DNA of 64,000 nucleotides, from positions 5,146,001-5,210,000 of the forward strand of contig NZ_CP114013.1 of assembly GCF_028416635.1 (NCBI RefSeq), read 5' to 3'. The notes below the pieces were generated by a model. The model saw nothing but the letters and a program-made list of their open reading frames with translations, ran no database searches and was not told where the DNA came from. Positions within the stretch are counted from its first letter, which is position 1. Each line of letters starts with the position of its first letter. The DNA is from Baekduia alba (GTDB lineage Bacteria > Actinomycetota > Thermoleophilia > Solirubrobacterales > Solirubrobacteraceae). Both the position numbers and the translations under genes were made by a program. Positions 32,407 to 41,841 of the stretch are shown here, one piece after another.

Positions 32407-33966
32407 CTAGCGGCCGACCGCGGAGCCCGCGCCGCCGAAGCGCTCGCGCAGCTCGCGCTTGAGCAGCTTGCCCGACGGGTTCTTGGGCAGCTCGTCGACG
32501 AAGTGGATCGCCTTGGGCAGCTTGAAGGACGCCAGGTGGGCGCGCGCGTGCGCGAGGAGCTCGGCCTCGGAGACCGGCTCGCGCGTGACGACGACCGCGC
32601 TGATGGCCTCGATCCACTTCTCGTGCGGCGTGCCGATCACCGCGACCTCCGCGACGGCCGGGTGCGTGTACAGCGCCTCCTCGACCTCGCGGCTGGCGAC
32701 GAGGACGCCACCGGTGTTGATGACGTCCTTGACGCGGTCGACGACGAAGATGTAGCCCTCGGGGTCGATCCGGACGAGGTCGCCCGAGTGGAACCAGCCG
32801 CCGGCGAACGCCTCCTCGGTCGCCTCCGCGTTGTCCCAGTAGCCGGTGCACAGCTGCGGCGAGCGGTACAGGACCTCGCCGGTGCCGCCGGCGGTGACGT
32901 CGTTGCCCTCGTCGTCGATGACCTTGATCTCGACGAAGAGCACGGGCCGGCCGGCGGAGTCCGGGCGCTCGTCGTGCTCCTCGGGGCGCAGCACGGTCGC
33001 CAGCGGCGCGATCTCGGACTGGCCGAAGGCGTTGTAGAAGCCGACGCCGCCCAGCGCCTCGCGCAGCCGCTGGAGCACCGGCACGGGCATGATCGACGCG
33101 CCGTAGTAGGCCTTCCTGAGCGAGGTCAGGTCGCGCGTGGCGAAGTCCGGGTGCTCGGAGAGCGCGATCCAGACGGTCGGCGGCGCGAAGAGGCTCGTGA
33201 TGCCGTCGCGCTCGACGCGCGCCAGGACGTCGGTCGGGTCCGGCTTCTCGACGACGTGGTTGGTGGCGCCAAGCATCAGGTACGGCAGCAGGAAGGCGTG
33301 CATCTGCGCCGAGTGGTAGAGCGGCAGCGGGTGGAGCGGGACGTCGTCGGCCGCCATGTCGAGCGCCACGACGCACGACACGTACTCGTGGACGAACGCG
33401 CGGTGGGTCATCATCGCGCCCTTTGGCGCGGCCGTCGTGCCCGAGGTGTACAACAACTGGACGAGGTCGTCGTCGGCGATGTGGATCGCCTCCAGGCTCG
33501 GGACCTCGCCGGTCAGCGCCCAGGCGAGGACGTCGGTCTTGTCGTCGATCCCGTCGCGGATGGTGCCGACGCGCTCGAGGTCGCCGAGGTCGTCCATCAC
33601 CGCGTCGACGGCGGGCATGAGGCCGGGGTCGGCGAACAGCGCCGTCGAGCGCGCGTCGTTGATGATGTAGGACAGCTCCGCGCCGACCAGGTTGTAGTTG
33701 ACCGGGACGTGGACCAGGCCGGCGCGCGCGCAGCCGAGGTAGAGGAAGAGGTAGGCGTCGGAGTTCGTGCCGTAGGCGGCGACCCTCTCGCCTTTGCGCA
33801 GCCCGAGCTCGAGCAGGCGGCCGGCGACGCGGCTGACGGCGTCGTCGAGCTCCTCGTAGGTCCAGCGGCGCTCGCCGAAGTGCAGCGCGACGCGGGTCGG
33901 CGACCGCCGGGCGCTGCGCCGGATGAGGTCGGAGACGGTGCTCGCGTTGGTCAGATCCACGGCCAT
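32407..33966 (-). CDS. AMP-forming acyl-CoA ligase (FadD-like)
   Basis: A 519-residue adenylate-forming enzyme that activates a fatty or aromatic acid to the acyl-CoA. It has the P-loop-like LLYTSGTTAAPKGAMMTH, the A5-type YNAFGQSE (usually YG-TE), GWFHSGDLVRIDPEGY, the hinge VDRVKDVINTGG and the C-terminal catalytic Lys in LPKNPSGKLLKREL. Acyl specificity cannot be read. ATG 33966. It follows the lacI-like gene on the same strand by only 10 bp, so the two may be cotranscribed. Confidence 0.9.
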   Translation of the reverse strand: MAVDLTNASTVSDLIRRSARRSPTRVALHFGERRWTYEELDDAVSRVAGRLLELGLRKGERVAAYGTNSDAYLFLYLGCARAGLVHVPVNYNLVGAELSYIINDARSTALFADPGLMPAVDAVMDDLGDLERVGTIRDGIDDKTDVLAWALTGEVPSLEAIHIADDDLVQLLYTSGTTAAPKGAMMTHRAFVHEYVSCVVALDMAADDVPLHPLPLYHSAQMHAFLLPYLMLGATNHVVEKPDPTDVLARVERDGITSLFAPPTVWIALSEHPDFATRDLTSLRKAYYGASIMPVPVLQRLREALGGVGFYNAFGQSEIAPLATVLRPEEHDERPDSAGRPVLFVEIKVIDDEGNDVTAGGTGEVLYRSPQLCTGYWDNAEATEEAFAGGWFHSGDLVRIDPEGYIFVVDRVKDVINTGGVLVASREVEEALYTHPAVAEVAVIGTPHEKWIEAISAVVVTREPVSEAELLAHARAHLASFKLPKAIHFVDELPKNPSGKLLKRELRERFGGAGSAVGR

Positions 33967-33976
33967 GGCCGCAACG

Positions 33977-35038
33977 CTACTGCCCGACGGTGGACCCGCG
34001 GACGACCAGTTCGGAGGGCAGCACCTCGTTCTTCGGGCGGCGGCCCTGGAGCTTGGCGAGCAGCAGCTCGAAGGCGGCCGCGCCGAGGGCCTCGGGGTCG
34101 AAGGCGACGGTGGTCAGCGGCGGGTTGGTCAGGCGCGCGAGCTCGAGGTCGTCGAAGCCGACGACGGCGACGTCCTCCGGGACCCGGAGGCCGAGCTGGT
34201 GGCAGGCGGCGACCATGCCGGCGGCGAGGAGGTCGTCGTCGCAGAGGAAGGCGGTCGGGCGGTCGGGGCGGTCGAGCAGCGCGCGGGCGGCGGCGATCGT
34301 GGAGTCGGCGTCGAAGGAGGTGGTGCCGACGGGCATCGTGCCGGGATCGACGCCGTTGGCCTTCAGGTGCGCCGCCCAGCGCTCGTGGCGGAGGTCGAAG
34401 GTCTGGCCGCCGGTCTCGATCCCGGCCTCGAGGCGGAGCGAGCCGATCCGGGTGTGACCGAGGTGGTGGAGATGCTCCATCGCCGCGTCGGTCCCGCCCT
34501 CGGAGTCCAGCCGGACGAACGGGAGGCCGGGCTGGACGGACTCGACCATCACGATCGGCGGCGCGCCGGGCGCGCGCATCGCGGGCGACGGGACGGCGGC
34601 GAAGTAGAGGAAGCCGTCGATGGCGCCGTCGCGCAGCGCCTCGACCGCGGCCTCGCCGCGGCCGTAGTTGTCGTCGATGAGAACGACGACGTGGCCGGCC
34701 TCCGAGGCGGCCTTCTGCGCGCCGCGCAGCGTGCGGCCGAAGAAGGGGTGCGTGACGTCGCGCACGACGAGGCCGACGGCCGACGCGGTCCCCGACCGCA
34801 GGGCGCGCGCCGCCGCGTTGGGGCGGTAGCCGAGCTGCCGGGCCGCCTCCCGGACGGCGTTGGCGGTCGTCTCCGAGATCCGGCCCGTGGCCTTGCCGGA
34901 GAAGACGAGCGAGACCGTCGTCTGGCTGACGCCCGCCTTCTTGGCGACGTCGACGCTCGTGACCTTCCGCGACCGCTGCGAGGCGGCACCGGAGACGGGG
35001 CGGGAGCTGCGGGAGTTCGCGGCGATCCGGGGATGCAA
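33977..35038 (-). CDS. LacI-family transcription regulator
   Basis: About 353 residues. The N-terminal HTH (SVDVAKKAGVSQTTVSLVFS, with LGYRPNAAARALRSG hinge helix) is followed by a periplasmic-binding-protein-like sensor domain (VGLVVRDVTHPFF, FLYFAAVPSPAMR, CDDDLLAAGMV, VAVVGFDDLELARL, PPLTTVAFDPEALG). Ligands are usually sugars. The start is uncertain: TTG 35038 puts the HTH near the N-terminus; ATG 35101 is also open and lies inside the operator palindrome. Divergent to a lipoprotein; the FadD-like gene is 10 bp downstream. Confidence 0.88.
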   Translation of the reverse strand: MHPRIAANSRSSRPVSGAASQRSRKVTSVDVAKKAGVSQTTVSLVFSGKATGRISETTANAVREAARQLGYRPNAAARALRSGTASAVGLVVRDVTHPFFGRTLRGAQKAASEAGHVVVLIDDNYGRGEAAVEALRDGAIDGFLYFAAVPSPAMRAPGAPPIVMVESVQPGLPFVRLDSEGGTDAAMEHLHHLGHTRIGSLRLEAGIETGGQTFDLRHERWAAHLKANGVDPGTMPVGTTSFDADSTIAAARALLDRPDRPTAFLCDDDLLAAGMVAACHQLGLRVPEDVAVVGFDDLELARLTNPPLTTVAFDPEALGAAAFELLLAKLQGRRPKNEVLPSELVVRGSTVGQ

Positions 35039-35083
35039 CCACGCGGGCCGGTGGCGTGCGCTGAGGGCGTGCGCGGGGCGCGC

Positions 35084-35113
35084 TTGCGGGCACCACGTCA
35101 TACGTAGTACAGT
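35084..35113 (+). promoter_or_regulatory. Promoter of the lipoprotein gene
   Basis: TTGCGG (35084-35089) and TACAGT (35108-35113) are 18 bp apart. TACAGT is followed by 7 nt and ATG 35121, so the message should be leaderless. The -10 is the centre of the LacI-type palindrome. Confidence 0.5.
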
Positions 35114-35125
35114 GCTACGTATGAC
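35097..35125. promoter_or_regulatory. LacI operator palindrome spanning both divergent starts
   Basis: Perfect 11-bp arms GTCATACGTAG (35097-35107) and CTACGTATGAC (35115-35125) surround TACAGTG. The right arm contains the ATG of the lipoprotein gene, and the left arm contains an in-frame ATG for the LacI gene on the other strand. A bound LacI dimer would block both promoters. Confidence 0.7.
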
Positions 35126-35498
35126 CTCTCTCCACCTCCACCGTTCATCCGGCTTCCTGGCGCGCAGCGCGCTGCTGACGCTCGCCCTCGCGGGGTGCGC
35201 CACGGCGGGTGCCGCCCAGCAGGGCGACGACGCCGAAGGCAGCGCCGGCGCGCCGCGCATCGCGGTCCTCGCGGGCAGCGACGCGTCGTCCGCCGACATC
35301 GCGGCCGCAACCCACGGCCGCGCCGTCGTGGTCCGCCGCGCCAGCGGGACCTTCGAGGCGCAGGCCCAGGCCACGCGCCTGGCGGCCGAGGGCTACGACA
35401 CCGTCATCGGCGTTGGCGCCCAGGCCCGCGCCGCCGTCTCCCAGGCCGACGCCGGCGAGGTCGGCGCCGGGACCCGCTGGCAGTCGGCGTCGCGCTGA
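35121..35498 (+). CDS. Small lipoprotein, unknown function
   Basis: A 125-residue protein from ATG 35121. The signal peptide ends in a lipobox (LLTLALAGC, residues about 20-28), so Lgt and Lsp would anchor it at the membrane. The mature part looks like a small alpha/beta domain resembling one lobe of a periplasmic-binding or BMP-like protein (PRIAVLAGSDASSADIAAAT, LAAEGYDTVIGVGAQARAAV). It is much shorter than such proteins. It shares an operator with the divergent LacI regulator, so the LacI ligand may be related to what this lipoprotein meets. Confidence 0.75.
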   Translation: MTSLHLHRSSGFLARSALLTLALAGCATAGAAQQGDDAEGSAGAPRIAVLAGSDASSADIAAATHGRAVVVRRASGTFEAQAQATRLAAEGYDTVIGVGAQARAAVSQADAGEVGAGTRWQSASR

Positions 35499-35517
35499 GC
35501 GAGCACAGCCGCGGTGG

Positions 35518-36468
35518 CTAGCCGAGGCACGCGTCGTGCGCGTTGCGGGCGACGCCGATCGAGGCGATGACCTTGCCTTGGGTCGTGAGCAGCGTGAGCG
35601 CGCCGGTCCCCAGCGACGGCGTGAGCACGCGTGCGCCCGTGCGCTGGATGTTGTAGGACCCGCTCGGGACGCGGGCACGGCTGACGACGCGGCCGTCGGC
35701 CAGCGCGTGGGTCCGGACCGTCCGGCCGTCGCCGCTGGCGACGTAGGCGGTCGCCGGGCCGAACGCGACGTGCTGCGGCGCGGCGTCGGCGCCGAGGGTG
35801 CGGACGAGCGCGTAGGTGGAGGTGTCGAAGACCGCGATCCGCGGCTCCCGGCCGGCCGTCACCCACGCCCGGCGCCCGCTCGGCGAGAACGCGACGTCGT
35901 GGGCCAGGAACGGCGGGCGGACGGTCGCGACCCGCCGTCCTCGCCGCGGGTCGACGATCGCGATCTCGGCCGCGCTCGAGCCGAGCGCGACCCACAGCCG
36001 CCGGCCGTCCGGCGTCAACCCGAGATGCCGGGCGCCGTCGCCGACCGCGATCCGCCGCCGGACGCGACCGGCCGGGACGTCGACCACGGCGACCTCGCCC
36101 GCGCCGCCGTCGCTGACGTACGCCGTCGCACCGCCGGGCGCGAACGCCGTGTATCGCGGCCGGACGAACCCACGGAGGACACGCCGCACACGGCGCTCGC
36201 GAAGGTCGAGCACCGAGATCGCCCCCGCGCCCGCATGCCCGACGACGGCCCAACGGCCATCCGGCGAGCGCTCGATCGACCGCGGATCCTCGACGGTGCG
36301 GACCCGTTGGACGACCCGCCGCGCGCCGAGCGCGACGACCGCGACATGCGCCTCGGTGTCGGCGGTGACGAAGGCGACGGCCGCGGGACCGTCGATCGGC
36401 CACCGCCCCGAGACGAGCGCGGGGAACGCGGCGAGGCCCAGTCCGATGAGCTCCCGGCGATCGAGCAT
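35518..36468 (-). CDS. Exported YVTN-type beta-propeller protein
   Basis: A 316-residue protein. ATG 36468 begins MLDRRELIGLGLAAFPALVS, a Tat- or Sec-like signal peptide. The mature protein has repeated blades with the pattern 'AVxV.D....RR.V...G..P..(A/T)FxPDGRxA(Y/W)V(S/T)' (SPDGRWAVVGHAG, APGGATAYVSDGGAG, TPDGRRLWVALGSS, SPSGRRAWVTAGRE), typical of seven-bladed YVTN/cytochrome-d1-like propellers. Ligand unknown. There is no good ribosome site before the ATG. Confidence 0.8.
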   Translation of the reverse strand: MLDRRELIGLGLAAFPALVSGRWPIDGPAAVAFVTADTEAHVAVVALGARRVVQRVRTVEDPRSIERSPDGRWAVVGHAGAGAISVLDLRERRVRRVLRGFVRPRYTAFAPGGATAYVSDGGAGEVAVVDVPAGRVRRRIAVGDGARHLGLTPDGRRLWVALGSSAAEIAIVDPRRGRRVATVRPPFLAHDVAFSPSGRRAWVTAGREPRIAVFDTSTYALVRTLGADAAPQHVAFGPATAYVASGDGRTVRTHALADGRVVSRARVPSGSYNIQRTGARVLTPSLGTGALTLLTTQGKVIASIGVARNAHDACLG

Positions 36469-36658
36469 GTGAGGAGATACGCCGGGCGCGGCGGCGGAGG
36501 TCCCGGGGCGAGGCGCGGTGGCGGAGATCACGACGACGGTCGCGGCGCCGGCGCCGACCACGCACCGGTGCGGAACGGCCGGCGCTTGCCGCACCCGCCG
36601 ACGGCGGGCGGGGCGCGTCGACCGACGGCGGGCGCGGCGCGGCGAGCGCGAGGCGCGC

Positions 36659-37297
36659 CTACAGCACCGCGAACGCCATGCAGCCGGACACGTGGAAGTC
36701 CGCTGGTGCGCCGAGGGCTGCGTGGAGCTCGTCGGCGGTGCGGGGCGTGGCGACTTCGCCGGCGCGGTGGAGGACGTCGAGGTAGCGGCGGCCGCGGGTG
36801 GTCTCGGCGACGAGGGAGGAGAGGTGGAGCTCGCCGTCGGGTGCCGTCTGGGCGCGCAGCGCCGGCATCAGCTCGTCGAGGTCCGCGAAGAGGTGCGCGA
36901 GGCCCAGCGCCAGCACCGTCGTGAAGCCCGCGGGCGGGAAGGGCAGCGCGGTCACGTCGGCCTGGACCAGGCGGATGCGCTCCGGCACGTCGTCCCCATC
37001 GTCGGCCAACCGGCGCGCGGCGCGCTCGAGCATCGCGCGGCTCAGGTCGACCAGGACGGTCGGGCGCCCGGAGCGGCGGTGCAGCGCGGCGGTCGCGGCG
37101 GCGCTGCCGGCCGCCGCCTCCAGGACCGGCCCGGTCCGCGCCGCCAGGGCGCGCGCCGCGAACGCCTCGTACTCGCTGGGCGCGGTGCTCCAGGCGAGCC
37201 GGTTGTAGACGCGCGATCGGACCAGCCGGTCATAGACCGCGGCACGACGGTCGTACGGCGCACCGGCGTCCTGCACATCCGACTCGATTCTCCACAT
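36659..37297 (-). CDS. SAM-dependent methyltransferase paired with TetR
   Basis: A 212-residue class I methyltransferase (UbiE/COQ5-like). It has YDRRAAVYDRLVRSRVYNRL, the SAM-binding region VLEAAAGSAAATAAL (a degenerate E/DxGxGxG), VQADVTALPFPPAGFTTVLA, and a C-terminal substrate strand. ATG 37297 lies in the centre of operator 1, and TACGGT (37309-37304, minus) is six bases upstream, so the message is probably leaderless. The divergent tetR is likely its regulator. Substrate unknown, possibly a lipid, quinone or drug. Confidence 0.83.
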   Translation of the reverse strand: MWRIESDVQDAGAPYDRRAAVYDRLVRSRVYNRLAWSTAPSEYEAFAARALAARTGPVLEAAAGSAAATAALHRRSGRPTVLVDLSRAMLERAARRLADDGDDVPERIRLVQADVTALPFPPAGFTTVLALGLAHLFADLDELMPALRAQTAPDGELHLSSLVAETTRGRRYLDVLHRAGEVATPRTADELHAALGAPADFHVSGCMAFAVL

Positions 37298-37335
37298 GGA
37301 GAAACCGTAGCACGTATCCTTCTCCACGTGGAGAA
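37288..37335. promoter_or_regulatory. Twin 16-bp operators covering two start codons
   Basis: Operator 1 (37288-37303) is TTCTCCACATGGAGAA and operator 2 (37320-37335) is TTCTCCACGTGGAGAA. Both have perfect 7-bp arms and differ only at one central base. Their centres are 32 bp apart, three helical turns. The ATG of the methyltransferase (37297, minus) is in the middle of operator 1 and the GTG of tetR (37328, plus) in the middle of operator 2. The -10 boxes TACGGT (minus) and TATCCT (37315-37320, plus) lie between them. Confidence 0.8.
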
Positions 37336-37816
37336 GACGACCAAGACCCGCCTGCTCGACCACGCGCTCGACCTCCTGGGCCGCCAGGGCGCCAGCGCGC
37401 TGACCGTCCGCGCGGTCGAGGACGCCGCCGGCGTCCCGCACGGCTCGGTCCGCCACCACTTCGGCGACCGCTCGGGCCTGGTCCGGGCGCTCTTCGACCA
37501 CCTCGCCGACCGCGAAGGCGCGGTGGCGGCGAGCACGACCGAGGCGTTCGCCCACTGGCTCGGCCCCGGCCGGACGCTGACGCTCGCCCGCTACGAGCTC
37601 TTCCTCCTGGCCGCGCGCGACCCGACCCTCCGCGCGCCGCTGGTCGCCGCGCGCGACCGCTTCGTCGCCCTGGCCGCCGAGCGCGTCGGCGCCGAGGCGG
37701 CACCGGCGGTCGTCGCCGCGCTCGACGGCCTCGTCCTCGACGCGCTGGTCCGCGGCGAGCGCGATCCGGACAAGTTGCGCGCTGCCGCGACACGTCTGAC
37801 CACACCGCCTGCCTGA
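37328..37816 (+). CDS. TetR-family regulator of the divergent methyltransferase
   Basis: A 162-residue, rather short TetR protein beginning VEKTTKTRLLDHALDLLGRQ, with HTH ASALTVRAVEDAAGVPHGSV, RHHFGDRSGLVRALFDHLAD. The C-terminal domain is reduced but retains a hydrophobic ligand pocket pattern. GTG 37328 is seven bases after TATCCT, the leaderless layout, and inside operator 2, giving tight autoregulation. Confidence 0.9.
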   Translation: MEKTTKTRLLDHALDLLGRQGASALTVRAVEDAAGVPHGSVRHHFGDRSGLVRALFDHLADREGAVAASTTEAFAHWLGPGRTLTLARYELFLLAARDPTLRAPLVAARDRFVALAAERVGAEAAPAVVAALDGLVLDALVRGERDPDKLRAAATRLTTPPA

Positions 37817-38108
37817 GCATCCGACCGTCGCGGTCGCCCGACGACGCGGACGTGTGATCTTCGCCGGCGCACGGTGTCTCCACCACGGAATCGGTCCTCC
37901 GGGACCGCCGACGCCCCCGGTCGTGCCGCCAACCTCAGCCTCAGGCGGCGCGACCGGGTCGTCGGTCCACACCGCGCACCGAATCGGATTTCAACGCTGC
38001 GCTTGCACCCAGCAGTGAGGGTCGTTACAGTGCCGCGCCACCTCGCGCGATGCCTGGTCCGACCCCACTCCTGCCTTGTCGCCGCTCAGCAATCGAGAGC
38101 GCGCGCCG
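37817..38108. other. Intergenic region, 292 bp, no gene seen
   Basis: Between the convergent tetR and winged-helix genes. Codon use in all frames is unlike the genes of the window, and base composition is slightly less GC-rich. A GC-rich repeat-like stretch (GGTCCTCCGGGACC, 37895-37908) could form a short hairpin and help end transcription of tetR. Confidence 0.4.
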
Positions 38109-38432
38109 CTAGCCCGCCACGTCGTCGTCCCGTGCGTCGGCGATCGCCTCGAGCGTCTCGACCAGACGCCCCCAGCCGCGGTAGCGCACGGCGTAGATGC
38201 GCCGCATCAGGTTGGGCGCGGCGGCCGCCGGCTCCTCGCGCACGAGCGCGATCAGGCCCGCCGACGCGAGCGCCCGCATCGCGTGGTTGACGCGATCGAA
38301 CGGCTCGCCGAGATCCTCGGCCATCTCCGTCGGGCTGCGCGGCCGCTCCTCCAGCGCCAGCAGGATCGGCAGCCGCACCGGATGGCGGAGCTCCGCCAGG
38401 AGGGTCGCCGCCTCGTCCGACAAGCTTCCCAC
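38109..38432 (-). CDS. Small winged-helix (ArsR-like) regulator
   Basis: A 107-residue protein starting at GTG 38432. ELRHPVRLPILLALEERPRS, PTEMAEDLGEPFDRVNHAMR and ALASAGLIALVREE are the HTH helices and wing entry of an ArsR/HTH_20-type winged helix; the tail is a helix for dimerisation (RLVETLEAIADARDDD). No cysteines. It is divergent, by 41 bp, from a second winged-helix protein. Confidence 0.8.
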   Translation of the reverse strand: MGSLSDEAATLLAELRHPVRLPILLALEERPRSPTEMAEDLGEPFDRVNHAMRALASAGLIALVREEPAAAAPNLMRRIYAVRYRGWGRLVETLEAIADARDDDVAG

Positions 38433-38473
38433 GCGTTCTCTCAGCCCGACCCGAAGACAGGAGCCTGATCCGC

Positions 38474-38929
38474 ATGGCGACCAAGCGCCAACAGCAGCAG
38501 CGCCGCAAGACCCTGCGCCCGCACCCCACCCGCGACCAGATCGTGGACGCGATGCGCAGCTACGGAGAGCCCATCAGCCCCACGCGTCTCAGCGAGGTCA
38601 CCGGCAACACGCTGGGGGCCGTCGCCTACCACGTGCGCACGCTGCTCTCGGCCGGCGTGGTCGAGCTGGCCGAGGAGGGTCGCGTCCGCGGCGCGGTCGA
38701 GCACTTCTACGCGCTCGTCCCCGACAACGAGGCCGACCTCAACGATCCGCTCGTCGGGCTGCAGAAGCTCTGCGGCGTCCTGACGCTGCCCGATCCCGAG
38801 GGCGGCTACCCGGTCCCGGTCCCGCTCGACGACGAGGCCCGGGCGGCCCTGCAGAAGCTCCTCGACACGCTGCGCCCGAAGGTGCAGAAGATCGTCAAGG
38901 AGACCGCCAAGCGCACGGCAGGCGGCTAG
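38474..38929 (+). CDS. Winged-helix regulator, same family as the 21935 protein
   Basis: A 151-residue protein from ATG 38474 with AGGAG upstream. The basic, Gln-rich N-terminus (MATKRQQQQRRKTLRPHPTR) precedes a winged helix (QIVDAMRSYGEPISPTRLSE, VTGNTLGAVAYHVRTLLSAG, VVELAEEGRVRGAVEHFYAL). A helical basic C-terminus follows. The recognition-helix and wing patterns match the regulator at 21935, so the two are paralogues. Divergent from the ArsR-like gene at 38109. Confidence 0.8.
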   Translation: MATKRQQQQRRKTLRPHPTRDQIVDAMRSYGEPISPTRLSEVTGNTLGAVAYHVRTLLSAGVVELAEEGRVRGAVEHFYALVPDNEADLNDPLVGLQKLCGVLTLPDPEGGYPVPVPLDDEARAALQKLLDTLRPKVQKIVKETAKRTAGG

Positions 38930-39102
38930 CGCCGCCGTCGGCGGCCTCGCTGCTGGGCGTCGTGGCCCGCTGCTCGTCGTCGTCACCCCCGGAACCGATC
39001 CATGGACTCGTCGACCTAGGGACGAGACTGACAGAGTTGTGACGATCTCCAGGCCACGTTCGGTTTCTAAACCCCTGAGCGGTGTGCGAGGATGAGCCGC
39101 GG

Positions 39103-39717
39103 ATGCGACGTGGCCTCCTGAGACTCGGACACGGAAGAACGAGATCGGGGTTCGTCCGGGCCCGGGAGGACCCGGCGACCTTCGCCGACGTCTACCTCGA
39201 GTACCACGACCACGTCCTGCGGTTCTTCGCGCGACGCACGTTCGACCCCGAGACGGCTTTCGACCTGATGGCCGAGACGTTCGCCGAGCTGTTCGCGCAC
39301 ATCGACGCCTTCCGTGGCGAGACCGAGGAGCAGGGGCGCGCCTGGATGTGGACGGTCGCGCGCCACCAGCTCTACCGCTGGCGCGAGCGCGGCGTGGTCG
39401 AGCGACGATCGCTGGAGCGGATCGGCCTGCCGGTCGCCACGCTCGGGCCGGCCGAGTACGAGCGGATCGAGGAGCTCGCCGACCTCCAGCGCCTGCGGCC
39501 GGTCCTGGACCGCGCGCTGGACGGCCTCGGCCCCGACCAGCGCAGCGCGCTGCGCGAGCGGATCCTCGACCAGCGCGAGTACGACGCGATCGCGGCCGAC
39601 GCGGGCGTGAGCGCCCAGGTCGTGCGCGCGCGCGTGTCACGCGGGCTGCGCCAGCTCGCGCAGACGCTCGACGGGACCGACCACGCCCCGACCGGGCCCG
39701 AGCAGCACGTCGCCTGA
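39103..39717 (+). CDS. ECF-type RNA polymerase sigma factor
   Basis: A 204-residue sigma-70 family protein. Region 2: FADVYLEYHDHVLRFFARRT, FDPETAFDLMAETFAELFAH and AWMWTVARHQLYRWRERG. Region 4: LDRALDGLGPDQRSALRERI, LDQREYDAIAADAGVSAQVV, RARVSRGLRQLAQTL. It resembles the sigma factors in related actinobacteria that precede a small membrane or secreted partner gene, but here no such partner follows; the next genes are ATPases. ATG 39103 is used; GTG 39082 is possible. Confidence 0.9.
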   Translation: MRRGLLRLGHGRTRSGFVRAREDPATFADVYLEYHDHVLRFFARRTFDPETAFDLMAETFAELFAHIDAFRGETEEQGRAWMWTVARHQLYRWRERGVVERRSLERIGLPVATLGPAEYERIEELADLQRLRPVLDRALDGLGPDQRSALRERILDQREYDAIAADAGVSAQVVRARVSRGLRQLAQTLDGTDHAPTGPEQHVA

Positions 39718-39773
39718 CGGCCGCGCCCCGCAAAGTCCGGGGACTTGCGCGCCGAGCCGACGGCACGCCCTTC

Positions 39774-39779
39774 TACGCT
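39774..39779 (+). promoter_or_regulatory. -10 element of leaderless ATPase-pair transcript
   Basis: TACGCT is followed by 6 nt and ATG 39786, and there is no ribosome binding site, so the mRNA of the paired ATPase genes is probably leaderless. Confidence 0.45.
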
Positions 39780-39785
39780 TGACGC

Positions 39786-41103
<1,318 letters not shown>

Positions 41104-41117
<14 letters not shown>

Positions 41118-41838
41118 TTTCGACTGCCCCAACGGCTGCGACGCCAACGGCTTCCTCTTCGACGAGACGACGCGCTCGGCCTACGCGTGCACGTGCCGCG
41201 AGGAGCGGCTGCGCCGCCAGGTGCACGCCGACATGGAGGACAACGTCGGCCGCTACGCGCCCTCGCGCTTCCAGAACCTCGACTTCTCCGAGCTGCCGCT
41301 GAGCGGGATCGCGGAGCGCCACACGGCGGCGGCATCCGTCGTCCGGCGCTTCGGCGACCGCATCGACGACAACATCCGCAAGGGCCAGGGCCTCTGGCTG
41401 CTGGGCAACAAGGGGACGGGCAAGACGACGCTCGCCTACTACGTCGCGCAGCAGGCGCGGGCCGGCGGCTTCTCGGTCCTGACCCGCAACACCACCGACC
41501 TGCTCAACGAGATCCGCGACAGCTACAAGGTCGACGCGCAGCCGACGACCCGCGAGATCATCAACGCGGTCACCCACGTCGACCTCCTGCACCTGGAGGA
41601 CGTCGCGGTGCCGCGGCCCAACGACTGGGTCCTGGAGCAGCTCTACACGATCGTCAACCGCCGGTACGAGTACAACAAGGCGATCGTCTTCACGAGCGAC
41701 TTCCCGTTCGGCGAGCACGTCAACCCGGCGAAGCTCGGCGAGCACATCGGCGAGCGCACGTACTCGCGCCTGATGCAGATGGTCGGCGACCCGATCCCGA
41801 TGACGGGGGCCGACTACCGCATGCAGGTCGGCGCCTAG
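41104..41838 (+). CDS. DnaC/DnaI/IstB-like AAA+ ATPase (possible helicase loader)
   Basis: A 244-residue ATPase. Cysteines C8, C12, C29 and C31 form a CxxxC..CxC zinc-finger-like N-terminus as in DnaI-type loaders. The AAA+ core has Walker A GNKGTGKTTLAYYV (about residues 99-112), Walker B LLHLEDV, sensor 1 AIVFTSDFPF and the C-terminal GERTYSRLMQMV, in the position of the arginine-finger helix. DnaC/DnaI proteins load the replicative helicase; IstB proteins help transposases, but no transposase is nearby. It overlaps the preceding P-loop-less paralogue by 14 bp, so they are coexpressed and could form a mixed complex. Confidence 0.8.
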
Positions 41839-41841
41839 CGC

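Noticed and set aside
30109-34680. Very long plus-strand frame, more than 1500 codons
   Set aside because: It is out of frame with the exporter gene and antisense to the membrane protein and acyl-CoA ligase genes; composition is that of a GC-rich shadow.
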